DNA of 64,000 nt from Branchiostoma floridae (Eukaryota > Chordata > Leptocardii > Amphioxiformes > Branchiostomatidae), in the NCBI RefSeq assembly GCF_000003815.2, contig NC_049979.1, positions 9,260,267 to 9,324,266 of the forward strand. The letters run 5' to 3'. This document shows, piece by piece, positions 38,011-48,769 of the stretch. The notes below the pieces were generated by a model. It ran no database searches. It was not told the DNA's origin and worked only from the letters and a program-made list of their open reading frames with translations. Made by a program: the position numbers and the translations under genes. Within the stretch, counting starts at the first letter, position 1. Each line of letters begins with the position of its first letter.

Positions 38011-39254
38011 CCCTCAAGTAGTGAGGTTCCGACTTCGGTCGGGGACTGAGGCTGATTGGATTACTTACTTCAGGATCGTCTCAAGGAAGTCAGCTGGGAG
38101 AGGGTCTTTACTTGACGATGAGAGTTCCCATTTCCGCCTGAAGCACCCCTGATTCCGGCAAAACTTTGTCCGTAAACCGTCTCACTCCCAGGCTGCCCTG
38201 CCACACTTCTCACCTAACTTCTAACTGCTTCGGCAAACTTAGCTTTGGCAACACGCGTGCTAAACTTACCTCTCCAGTTGTGAGTGTAAAATTATCTGGA
38301 TATTTTTGAGAGCTCTGAGGTGACTCTGTTAATTTCCTTTCTCAACCGTCCTTGAAAGAATAAAATGTTCTTAAAATGTACGTGTCCCAGAGACCATACA
38401 TAAGTATGCAAAAAAAGTTTTTAAGAAGACCTAAACGTTCTTCTTCACAACATTTCGTTAAAGTAAACTGAAAGAGTTTTTTTCCAGCGGAACAAAAATT
38501 ATCAAAAGGATAGGCACTACTATTACATGGCTACGTGGGAAAACAGGAGATGTAGCTCGGTTTGGTGGCCATACAGTTACGATTTTGGTAAACAAATTAT
38601 CTGTACCCCCCTTTGACAAAATATTCCACCTATTTTGGCCAATTTCTACAATTTCTTTTCAGTGCACCAAGAGTTCTGGTACATGCTAATCGTCTATAAT
38701 GATTTGCTTATTTCTACAACTTGACAGCGGAGAACGGGTTTAGGTTTCTTCTGGTTTGTGCCCTCCTCGGTTCTCTGGTCTTATGTCTATAAAACATTGT
38801 GTGTAAGACGTGCCTGTCATAGACTGCTGGCTGGTTTGGCATTTGATATTTGCTTGAGTAAACTATTTACCCTGGTTAAATACCTGAGGCGAGTTGCCCG
38901 CGGCACAAACATGCCGTGTGACCGGAGGACAGACGTGGGGGAAATGTCGTCTATGAAACATACTAGACCCAGAGGTATCTTGTTAACGTGATAAACCACG
39001 AGAAAAGCTGAAAAGTCGGATAATGTTTCCGTGGTCGCCGACATAGGGTCTACATAAACCTATTCTTGTTTCCGATCTTGTTCGGCAAGACTGTAGAAGG
39101 CACCATGACTTTGACTAGAATCTCACCCAAGAAGAAGAGTATGTCCTGGCTGTATCAACAAAAGACATGCATGTGGTCACAATATGTGTATGAAAAGTCG
39201 GTGGCCTTGAACTTGGCGTTCATGAATATCGAGATCGCCACTAGAATTGTGAAG

Positions 39255-40000
39255 CAAGTTTACAAATCTTAACATTGCTCTATTTGTTTTATGGAAATCA
39301 AGTTCAAGGGGGGGGGGATCTTTCAGTGTAGTAACGGATCAAACCTAACTAACTAGCTTTAGACTAGAGTAAACACTGTGATATTGTGTTTTTACATGGT
39401 TTAAATCTCTCATGTTACCTGCAATTAGCTCACGGGCAAGAATTTGCATTTAACTTTATATTACTATCGTATAGTTAAATGTCTACATACTTGCTTATTT
39501 GCTACATACCGACGGGCTTAAAAGCTAATACCAGTTAAACCCTTGATCAAAATGACGACACCAGATGCTCATTTTCCACACCCGTCTAAATCCTGAACAA
39601 GAGACCTGTCACAATTTCCGAGGGGAATAAACGCCAAGTACAGACTACGATTGCCCGATTATATCAACACCGCCACTTGAGGGAAGTACATGAATCTTAA
39701 TATTGCTATACTTATCTTATGGTCATGTCTTTTTTGTTTTCGGTGTGTTCATGACAAGGGACGAAAATATATGTTAAACCTCTGTACAGCGGTTAGTTAA
39801 GTGTCTACATAGCCACTTCACAGTTAAACCCTTGACCTCAATAATGGCTGCTCACCTGGGGACTCACATACCCATCTCAATCCTCTCCCACGGGTAGCAC
39901 TAGCAGGGTCCACAGAACCGCCCAAGATATTACATAAACTTGTCCCCTGCCAAGAAAGGTCAAACATCCCGAGGGGGCGTTAAGCCATTCGCACGCGAGG
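39255..40000 (+). repeat. Diverged direct duplication, offset about 430 bp
   Basis: Segments starting near 39260 and 39690 share ordered blocks: TCTTAA(C/T)ATTGCT with TCTTATGG/TTTTATGG, then GTTAA(A/G)TGTCTACATA, then CAGTTAAACCCTTGA and CACACCCGTCT/CATACCCATCT followed by AATCCT. The order and spacing of the blocks support an old tandem duplication. The first copy also carries a G homopolymer run near 39309-39318. Confidence 0.55.
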
Positions 40001-40093
40001 CATGAGACGTGACATCCACGGACAGGACCACCTGGAAACAATCTTAGCCTAGCCTTCATACCAGGCTCCTGGCTCGGCCTTTTCCATAATCTT

Positions 40094-40239
40094 CAGGCAG
40101 ATATACCGGAGGTCAAGGAGAGTAGCCGGCCAAGGAGTGACCATTAGCCACTGGGAGCTAACGATCACTCCTTTGCAGGTTACACCGAGTCCTTTGTCAG
40201 TTTTTACCATCTCTAACATGCCACCAGTAAATCTGCCTG
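40094..40239. repeat. Foldback element with central hairpin
   Basis: The outer inverted pair is CAGGCAGAT (40094-40102) and ATCTGCCTG (40231-40239). The central hairpin is CAAGGAGTGACCATTAGC (40131-40148) against GCTAACGATCACTCC (about 40156-40170), with a short loop. Small, with no ORF. Confidence 0.45.
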
Positions 40240-41166
40240 GAGATTACATTTTCTATTGGAAGCATATATTGGATTGGGCCGTCTGATTTGCTTCGTTTAC
40301 TGACAGCCAACTATCCAACTCAAGGGCCTAGCAATCCAAAAAGGTCGCATCAAGTTGCCAAAGGCGTTAGTCGGTCATTGGAAGTGTCGAGAGGTCATTT
40401 TCAAGAAGATGCGGGGAGGAAAAAATGATACGATCGCCCCATCTTTTTATCACCTTTTTCGTCAACCTCGAATGAGAAAGTTGGAAACCGCAAACGAAAT
40501 CAGTGCATATGCCCCCTTTGATGTGCAGTCATATGCTAGGTAAGGAACTCCATAGCAATGCGTGTATGATGACGATATCTTCTTTATAAGAACACTAGCG
40601 GTCGGTCCCTGAGCTTATCGCTGCTGACAGGTACCTCATGTACAGTCTACGGAACTGAAGATATAAGGCATAAACAGGCGATGACCTCCTAAAAGGTTCG
40701 GTTGGAGCTAAACGACCTGCGAACATGTCGTCGCAGACGCGCTACAATAATGAAGAACCCAGTATCTGTTCTAGGCACTGTGTATCTGGTTCACTGGTTT
40801 ACTCTACAAACATTAGATGTACACTTTGTATTTCTAATTCTTGTCTGATGTATCTATCAGCATTTGCACATCAGATAATTAAGCATTATTTCCCGGATAA
40901 CCTATGCCTGCTTTTTACATTGAGTAATATAAGGCTATACGTAGAATCTGGACTTAATGATGACACAGGTAGTACATACTTTAGATAAAAAAATGTCAAA
41001 ACACTTCAGTTATCTTCAAGTCTTTAAGTCACGACGCCTACAACTTTCAGGTGATTAGAATAGTGGCCTAATATCAAAACAATGTCTTCCCGCATAGGTA
41101 GCCGATTGTAGAAGTTTGTATTGGTTACCAGGAAGTCGGGAGAAGGTTGAAAACGATGTAGTAGAT

Positions 41167-41653
41167 TTACTGGTATCCAACCATCCTCCCCATCAGGTTG
41201 ATGAAGTTGTAGATCACCTTCCCGGAGTGGTCAGACGAACTGTGGAACTCTGGCGCTGTCCTGCCCGTGTAAAGGACCAGGTGGCCCTCTCCGACTGAGA
41301 AAGCCGGGCAGATAGGGTCCTCTCCCTTTACGTCGAAAAATCTGTGCAGTACCACATAGTCTCGCATGGTGTCGAAGAACGTCAGAGTCCCATGCTCGCA
41401 GTCCAACAATACGCCGATCATCCTTGGGTACTCCTGAACAGACAACATGTATATCTGCACGTCGTGATGGGCGAAATAGTCTCCGCCTTCCCGGCTGATG
41501 CACCAGGCGTCGGCGGTGCACCCGAGCGACTTGTCCCGAGCAACCCGGCTGGATGCGACGCCCAGTCGGTAGGTGGTTGCTGCAGACACGTCCACTTCCC
41601 AGTAGTGTGTCCCGGTGCTGAGGAACACGCCGCCCAGCACACTATAGGAAAAT
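41167..41653 (-). CDS. TRIM-B terminal exon: SPRY core
   Basis: The acceptor TTTCATAG ends at 41654. The 487-nt exon, entered in phase 2, carries YSVLGGVFLSTGTHYWEVDV and the rest of SPRY. The PRY part (TRFTLDPQTAHREL) is in the preceding 169-nt exon together with a Cys/Ser-rich linker. TRIM-A has both parts in one exon. Confidence 0.9.
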
Positions 41654-44600
41654 CTATGAAAGAAGAACAAGAGGTTAGTGAATGTAAGTTGTTTCAACGT
41701 AAGAGTTACACTTGAACTACTGACGCCAAGTGTACGGCATTTAAAATATTACTGTCACACATTGCAGCTCTATTTTCTGTTCAGCAAGAAGACGACTTTC
41801 TCTTGTCCGTAGGACTAGTCTGACTGTGTGAGAAGAGCAAAGGAAATATCGACTTCCGACAACATTTTACCAATTGCTGACGTCACACTCGAAGAAAAGC
41901 ACAGACAGAAGGAAGCGTTCAGACAGATGAAGAAGAAGAGTGAGACCATTTTTTCTAGTTGGTTGGAGAACAGCTTAACTTTTCTGTTAAGTATCTCAAT
42001 TATGAGTATCTCGAGAACAATGAAGAGGTAACCTGGTAAAGCGTTCCGAGTTTTCACAGCTGTCGGCGCTGTTGGAACAAGACGAGTCGAGTGAAGCATG
42101 GCGGCAGGTTCTTCTCTCGGCGTCCATAGCGACCACTGTGTTGCCATGGCGCAGCACCAGCTCTCTGTGCGCCGTCTGCGGGTCCAGGGTGAACCGGGTA
42201 CCTGCTCACACGTAAGGACATCAGACATCTCAAAGATTGTTTCTTTACAGTATATGCTGGTGCGATTAGTATATAGCTCTAGTAACAATGTCTTGGGTTT
42301 AAAAGCGCAGCCAGGTATATACAACTGAGCCGTATCGGGCATCACAACTGATAAAATCCGGACGATTGCTGTTAAGCACCATACGCTAATATTGAAATAA
42401 ATGTTTACTATCGAAGGACACATAAATCTAAAAGCGTGGAACTTAAGGGGTGGATGTGTAACTAGCAAAGTTGAGTACGGATTAGAGCAAATAGAAAGAC
42501 TATATAGACTATAGTCATAAGAAATTACCTTCGTCCTGACTCAGCCTGATGACCATCTCCTTCTCCCTGTGTAAGTCTATCCCTGCGTGCAGGAAGTGGG
42601 AGTCGGCGGCAGGGAGACGCGCCATGCCTCTCACCACAGACACCGCCTGGTCTATCCTGGAGGCAAGATTTAAAAAAAAAATGAAATGACGAAAGGAATC
42701 ACTGAAAAGTCTTTAAATACTTTGAAACATGGCTGTGCGGCCACAAATATCCACAAACTCATAGCCATTAAAAACGTCAGCGAACGTTCAAAAGCGCTCA
42801 CAAGCATTCTCAAGCGTTCACAATCGTTCGCGGGCGTTTCCAAGCGTTCACAAGCGTTCAAAAACGTTCGGAGACGTCCGAGAACGTCCTTAAACGAACT
42901 TTTTAAAAACCATTCAAAAGTCTACCGGTATACCGTTGTTTTGTCTCTCCTGCAAGCACCACGAAAGCCCCCGGGTCGGTTTCCTCCAGCGCCAGCCGCG
43001 CCTGACCGCTGACCACCCGGCTGTTCACCAGCACGTCCCGGCACGTGTCGGCCTGCTCACCGAGCTCCTGCAGCTTCCCGCCGGCCTCCTCCTCCACCCG
43101 CGCCACCAGGCCCAGCTTCCGCTCCTCCAGCAGGGAGATCAGCTCGTCGTACGCGCTCGTCACCTTGATCTTTTCTTCCTCAGCTTTGTCCTGATAGGGG
43201 AAGGGAGAGGGTCTTTTGGTAATTTCATCACGAAAGCTGATGTTATTTTTGGGTGGTGAGATGGTCCGGTGTTTAGTTTCAAATATTCAATGAAACAACC
43301 ATTATACGAACAACTTGCTTTGTCTTTGTCAGCAGGGCTAGCTCTTTGTACAGGCTAGTTTGGTAGCCCTGTCAGTGTGTGCTGAACAGCCAAACCAATA
43401 AATAGATATATTAGCAACCATTATACTAGATATGTTAGATACTACCATAATCCCCGTTGTTAAAAACAAATCTGGTAATATTTCTAGTAGTGACAACTAT
43501 AGACCAATTGCCCTGGCATCAGCTTTATCCAAAGTCTTGGAGGCTGTTTTATTGAACAGGCTAGAGCCATATCTTCAAACCACTGCTCATCAATTTGGTT
43601 TTAAACGTGGACATGGACTCGACATGTGTGTATTTACTCTAAAACAGAGTACTACCGGGGTCTCGGCTCGCCAGTTTTTGCCTGTTTCTTAGACGCCTCA
43701 AAGGCTTTCGACAGGGTAAACCATTGGACTCTATTTAAAAAACTCCTTGACAGAAAGGTCCCGGTGTACTTGGTGAGGTTTCTGGTTTATTGGTACCATA
43801 ACCAAACAATGTGTATTAGATGGAACAATGTTTTGTCACCCTGCTTTTATGTATCAAATGGTGTAAGGCAAGGGAGTCTGCTATCCTCACTATTATTCAA
43901 TGTGTACATTGATGATTTAAGTTCGAGACTCAGTAGTACGAAAGTAGGCTGCTATATAGGAGGCTTTCTTGTGAATCATCTTTTTTACGCTGATGACATG
44001 TGTTTATTATGTCCCAGCCTCAAGGCTCTGCAAAAACTTGTAAGTACGTGTGAGGACTTTGGTTTTGAAAATGATTTGTTATTCAATGTAAACAAGACAT
44101 GCTGCATGTACTTTCCGAGTGCTAATCTGCCACTTCTACATCCGCTCCCGTCGATCAAACTGTATGGAGAGTGTTTGAGATTTGTGACTTCATTTGTATA
44201 TCTTGGGATTGCTATTAATGACAGACTGAGTGATGACGATTGTATACTCGCCCAGCTAAGGGGTCTCTATTGTCGCGCAAATACTATAAGGCGAAAATTT
44301 TGTATATGTTCTCCTTCTATTAAGAAAACGCTGTTTACAGCTCACTGCGCCCAACTTTTTGGTGCGCAGTTATGGAATTCTTTTAGTTCGAGTGTTCTGT
44401 CGAAATGTCGCATTGCTTACAACAATTGTTTCCGCATAATAATGAACTTGCCTAGATCTTGTAGTGCAAGTGATATGTTTGTGTGTAACTATACGGACAC
44501 CTTCGACGCCAGATGGCGTAAACAGTGCCATTCATTTGTAAATAGGCTTTCCAACTCAACAAATACCATTATACAGTCTGTGCTCAGGTCCGACTCTTTT

Positions 44601-47600
44601 TACCACAATTCTTTCTTCCCCAAGCTCTGGCGTCGCCTCTATACTTAGAATATTTTTTTATGATGGTCTAACATGGTGTACATATTTCATGTCTTTCATG
44701 TTTGTCCCTTAGTCTTATGGGCCAGTTAGAGCCTGAAATAAAGAATAAAGATTATACAACACCGGTGTATCAATAGATCCCTAATCCAGATTTCTTATCG
44801 ACTCTCTTCTACCATGTATGGACTGATTATATAAGTCGTGTACAATCAAGAAATACAAAACTTGTACTAACGGCGAATTCTTAAAAAATCTTAAAAGACC
44901 AAACATCTGTGTTAGCGATAAGTGTTGGCCTACCACAAATGCCACAGTAGCAGGTCCTACCTTGACCTCCATGATGACGGAGTTCAGCAGCTCTATGAAA
45001 CTCTCCAGTTCACCGTTCGTCTGGTCCAGCCGCTCCAAACTTGCCTCAAGGCGCGCCTGAAAAGTTAAAGCGATCAATCTCTGGCTGAGACGAAGCGTGG
45101 CGTTCTTTCTAGATAGCATACAGTGCTCGCATTTAAATTTGAGTCAATGACGTCGACACCTAGGCCTCGCCTGGCCACAGACTGCAAGATGCATAAGAGT
45201 CTGGAGTAGTTCAAGGGAGGGTTCCTCAGAGAGAGTCACAATGCCCTGGGGGCCATGAGAGACACAGGGTAACCCCTACTCTTGTCGAAAATTGAGTTGA
45301 AGTTCTGATTTTATGGCGTTTACGCCTGAAAGTTCCCCATACATGAAGCGCTGGCTTTACGTAGACACCCGAAAGGTTCAATACGCAACCAGGTTCCTGT
45401 CCATGATGCTACTTCTCCTTCACACGTCCCATACCTGTCTATGGTGCTGATCTATTGTATCCCATAGACTAGTGCTCCTTTACTCTCCGCTCTGAATCTA
45501 GTGAGGGCAACTGCCAAGGTGTCAATCATGATTTAGCTTGTGGCGTCACTGTCTCTTCTTGTCAGATGCAGGACGGATGCCTATTCTGACCACTATACAG
45601 CTTTTGCGTTGAAAAAGATAGAGTTCGATTTGATCCACCAATTTCACTCGGGCACAATTAACGAGTACTCTTTCTCGCCATCTTCACTCTGTGTTAAAAG
45701 GAAGCTGTACTCGAAGTTACTGTCTGTACCTTCTTCCATTGGAACACGCGGCCCAGTTCCGTGACGTCGTGGTGGCGATGTTGGGTGATGACGCACCGAG
45801 CACAGATGGTCCTGTCGTCTGTCTGACAGAACAGGTTCACTCTCTCGTCAGGATGGTCCGCACACATGGTGGTCTGGACGACAAAATGAGAACATTTGAC
45901 CGTGGAATTGACGTTTCGGGGTTTGAGAAATGTTTTTGTGTGTTAGTCCGTGGTAGCCTGGGTACCATCCTCCACTAGCTTGTTCTCCCCTTATGCAAGT
46001 TAGCTTACCACGGAGTAAAAAGGGAGAGTTATTGGAGATTACGTAAGATGGCACCCATTGGCCGTTAAAGACAGAGACCTCTTTCTGTTTGTTATGCTTT
46101 TTTCACGTAGCTAGACGTGTGTATTTCGTAGATTTTGTGTACTCGTGATACAGCATCAATGCATTGCTTCTTTGTCACATCCTGTGAAAGTATGATCAGC
46201 GCATGATGACAAGGCTAAACACCGAAGGCAAGAACCCGGATATCTGTAGGATGCCCCTGTCACACAGTTGGCTATCTTCAGCCGTATTTGTGGATAGCCA
46301 GAAAGTCCCCCTACTTAAAAATCGAGGATTCCGCGTTTCCTTCGCCTGAAATCTTCTCTGTCATATCTATCGGGGCTTGGTGACCTGCGAACATCGGCCG
46401 ACCCCTAAAGATTCAGGGAAATAGTACTGCCAAAAATGTCATTAGAGATCACAGTCTCGTCGACCTATCGATTTTCCTTTTTTTCCCCTCATAGTTCTAA
46501 CCAAAATGACGTGTATTTGTGATACCTTCGGCTTGGGTTTGGCCTGTTCCTCCTGCCATGTCTGCAGGACCTTCTCAGCCAGGCGGTTTCGCGCCACCCC
46601 GTCCACGCCGCGGGACAGCCAGAACTCCTCTCGGCACACGGGGCAGCGGATCCGCCGGGACCTGGCAGGGACCACAATCAATAGAGAGACAGGTTTATTC
46701 ATTCATCAATATGGTATGTAGTCTTTGTACAGTTTTCATGGATTTGTTAAAATTCGTATCGATCTTTTATCTACAAAATATGTACACTGATGGCAAGATC
46801 AGGATTTTACCCCCAAACTAGTACTTGGGTTGCAAGGGTTGCATTTCCAAACCGGGCCCCAGGCAGTCGGGCTGTTTGCAAGAACGAAAAATAAAGTGAA
46901 CATCAAGAAATAAACAAAAATTATGCTCATGACTATTTCTATAACGTTTCTTTTTACGTCTTATTTTGTCTTTTTAAAGATAATTTTCGTTCCTGCAAAC
47001 TACAAGGAGCTGGTGTGGAAATGAGACCCCAATAATAGCGGGATTGCTATGGACTGCATCACGGCATGCTATAAGGGTATTTTCAGTCATCTTGATCTGT
47101 CTATTAGCTCTTCAGAGCGACACGAAAGGCAAGAAAACAGACTAAAATATTTCACTCTACTTTTACTGACACAGACAAGTAGATGGATGTGCGGGAACGT
47201 GTCGAGCAAGCTAATAAAATTCTAAATTGTATGTAATTACGCCACCAAATTACTAATAACTAACTAGAACACTTGTTTATGGACTCTAGTCATGCTAATC
47301 TCAAAGACAGCGGAGGGAATTGCGATATCAAAACACGATGCATTATCTCCATAATAAAAGCTGACCGAGTTGTTACGTCTTCTTCCATTACAAGCACTAC
47401 CGTCCAAATCTTCATTTCAAGCGTTTGAAGTATTTTGCTGCAAGACTAGAGTGTAGTTGTAGCGGTCTATTCAAAACAATAAGGCATGTTTCCTGCCCTG
47501 GCAGACATTTGGAGGGCTGTCTTGCGAGACTGTTTAAAAGTCGGTAAAACTTTTACAAATTGCTATCGTTGCAGGCGACATATTAAGACATCGACATCGA

Positions 47601-47972
47601 TTCAATGATAAAATCTTACTTTTTTTGTAACATATATTTCCAAGACATGGTGGCAACCCACTCAAGTCGTAACTTATATCAATGCTTTCTGATTGAATAA
47701 GATATTTAAGAGTGGGTTTTAAATTCTTGACATGCATCTGTGTCTCACCTGTAGGGTCCCTGGAACATGTCCTGGAGGCACGCCTGGCAGAAGTTGTGTT
47801 GGCACGGCAGCATGAGCACGGGAACGGTCAGCAGGTCCAGGCAGATCGGACACTTCAGGTCGGACAGAACCGTCTCCATGACTGCCAGCGGGGTGGTGTC
47901 CACACAGGCTACAGGCAGGGAGCTCGGGGGAGGGGGGTCATCCAAGCAGTCTTTCCATGGGGCAGCCGCCAT
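41167..47972 (-). CDS. TRIM-B: RING/B-box2/coiled-coil/COS-like/SPRY TRIM protein, complete
   Basis: Predicted RING E3 ubiquitin ligase, tandem relative of TRIM-A. Coding exons in transcript order: 47972-47749, 46661-46526, 45873-45730, 45056-44961, 43190-42934, 42656-42529, 42201-42033, 41653-41167. All junctions are GT/AG and in phase, giving 1641 nt and 546 aa. RING: C41, C44, C57, H59, C62, C65, C81, C84. B-box2: C124, H127, C136, D139, C144, C147, H152, H155. Coiled coil spans about 169-286, a COS-like segment 287-328, and SPRY 329-546 with LDPQTAH, HYWEVDV, GVLLDCEHGTLTFF and ICPAFSVGEG. The ATG at 47972 lies in a GTTATG context shortly after an acceptor at 47986, so an upstream noncoding exon is likely. 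An in-frame ATG at codon 32 is an alternative. No B-box1 and no FN3 are seen. Confidence 0.88.
42657..42933 (-). other. TRIM-B intron 5
   Basis: A 277-bp intron, nearly half of which is the decamer repeat listed separately. Splice sites are GTATAC after exon 5 and TTGCCTCCAG before exon 6. Confidence 0.75.
42771..42890. repeat. 10-bp tandem repeat (12 degenerate copies) in a TRIM-B intron
   Basis: Consensus CAAGCGTTCA with exact 10-bp spacing for 120 bp. Copies diverge (for example CGAACGTTCA, CAAGCATTCT, GAGACGTCCG), but the AnCGTTC core stays in register. Confidence 0.85.
43335..43412 (+). mobile_element. LINE-like 3' tail fragment
   Basis: GGGCTAG and TAGCCC bracket a short hairpin, followed by AACCAATAAATA. 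The layout resembles the 3' end of a non-LTR retrotransposon. It abuts the reverse-transcriptase fragment on its right. Confidence 0.35.
43413..44757 (+). mobile_element. 5'-truncated, frameshifted CR1/L2-like non-LTR retrotransposon
   Basis: Reverse-transcriptase coding similarity runs from about 43432 to 44648 on the plus strand, antisense to the host gene TRIM-B and inside its intron 4. Visible RT hallmarks are NYRPIAL, LDASKAFDRV, the NGVRQGS-x-LSSLLFNVYIDDL block and the catalytic YADD at 43986-43997, followed by a CR1/L2-type thumb and C-terminal region. One frameshift near 43640-43665 breaks the ORF, and the 5' half (endonuclease) is missing, so the copy is dead. The 3' end is a short tail with AATAAAGAATAAAG near 44736-44751. 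Confidence 0.85.
43626..44648 (+). pseudogene. Reverse transcriptase remnant (main open segment)
   Basis: Open for 340 codons but without a genuine N-terminus. It holds the fingers-palm motifs and YADD of a LINE RT. The upstream part of the domain (43432 to about 43650) continues in another frame, so this is the larger half of a broken ORF. Confidence 0.85.
46662..47748 (-). other. TRIM-B intron 1
   Basis: A 1.09-kb intron interrupting the RING coding region. It contains the small foldback at 46874-47000. Nothing else recognisable. Confidence 0.7.
46874..47000. repeat. Small foldback (17-bp inverted ends)
   Basis: GTTTGCAAGAACGAAAA at 46874-46890 and its inverted copy at 46984-47000, one mismatch. 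The centre is AT-rich. MITE-like, inside TRIM-B intron 1. Confidence 0.55.
47749..47972 (-). CDS. TRIM-B exon 1: N-terminal half of the RING
   Basis: Encodes an Ala/Pro-rich leader and CPICLDLL-x-PVLMLPCQHNFCQAC, the first six zinc ligands. The donor TACAG then GTGAGA splits an Arg codon (phase 2). The rest of the RING (RCPVCREEF) is in exon 2, so an intron interrupts the zinc finger. Confidence 0.9.
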
Positions 47973-48431
47973 GTTATGTACGATCCTGGTGACAGAATTG
48001 AATATTATATGTGTGAAGAACACTTACTCGTCTGGAACAAGTTAATAGCCCCGGAGGAGCAATGATAATCAAGTAGCCACAGATAATCTTGCACAAGCCA
48101 GTTTGTAGCGACTAGCGTAATGAAACGTACGGTGTTTCTGTAAAAGCCTTTCAGCATGAAACAAAACATCCGGGTACAAGGTCTAGTGCACTGTTTCGTG
48201 CACCTGAGATACGCTAACTTCCATTGCTTCACCGCACGAGCCCTTGTAATCTGGGTAATATTAGCAGAAGGATGTCCATGCAGCTCAACTAGTAGCCCAG
48301 TCTAATCTCGGTTGGGACTGCATCTGTCTTTCGGAAGGGACGTAAAGTAGGAGAAGTGCCTTGGACACGTCCAACCAAACTCTACTTGTGCCTATACTCT
48401 GCCACTGAAACAGCATGGAATCTTGCTGTCC

Positions 48432-48769
48432 TTAAGCCCGGGGCACAACCCGCCGTACGTGCAATTTGTCCGTACGTTTTTTGTGGAGGCCACGTCCGCC
48501 ACGGATTCCTGAAAACGTTGAGGCTGTACATGGCAGGTGCGTCGCCCGTACTGGCACGTACGGAGGGTGAATCCGCAGCCCGAACGCAGAAAAAGTTCTG
48601 CATGCACTTAATTTTCTACGGCGTGTCTGCGTGCTCCCAAATCCGTCGAATTCGCGACGAGCGCGTACGGATACGGTACTTACCACTTACGGACACCAAA
48701 AGATTGGCCACGTTTTGGCACGTAGACAGCACGTATTTGCACGTACGGCGGGTTGTGCCCCAGCCTTAA
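48432..48769. mobile_element. TTAA-flanked non-autonomous TIR transposon, element 1
   Basis: A TTAA target duplication at 48432-48435 and 48766-48769 flanks a 330-bp element. The ends are inverted repeats of about 29 bp, GCCCGGGGCACAACCCGCCG on the left and GGCTGGGGCACAACCCGCCG read inward from the right. Multiple CGTACG/CGTAC motifs are spread through the interior. No transposase ORF. TTAA duplication is typical of piggyBac and Kolobok superfamilies. Confidence 0.85.

Larger units (their letters stand above)
35701..41166. other. Spacer between TRIM-B (upstream) and TRIM-A
   Basis: The two genes are in tandem on the minus strand, about 5.5 kb apart. The spacer probably contains the TRIM-A promoter and 5' leader exon, and the 3' end of TRIM-B. 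Notable items listed separately are a GC-rich patch with a perfect CRE near 37.9-38.0 kb, a diverged direct repeat at 39.26-40.0 kb and a foldback at 40.1-40.24 kb. No coding gene is recognised. Confidence 0.5.

Noticed and set aside
48356-48769. ORFs on both strands around 48.4-48.8 kb
   Set aside because: They overlap the TTAA-flanked inverted-repeat element, and open frames follow from its GC-rich palindromic ends.
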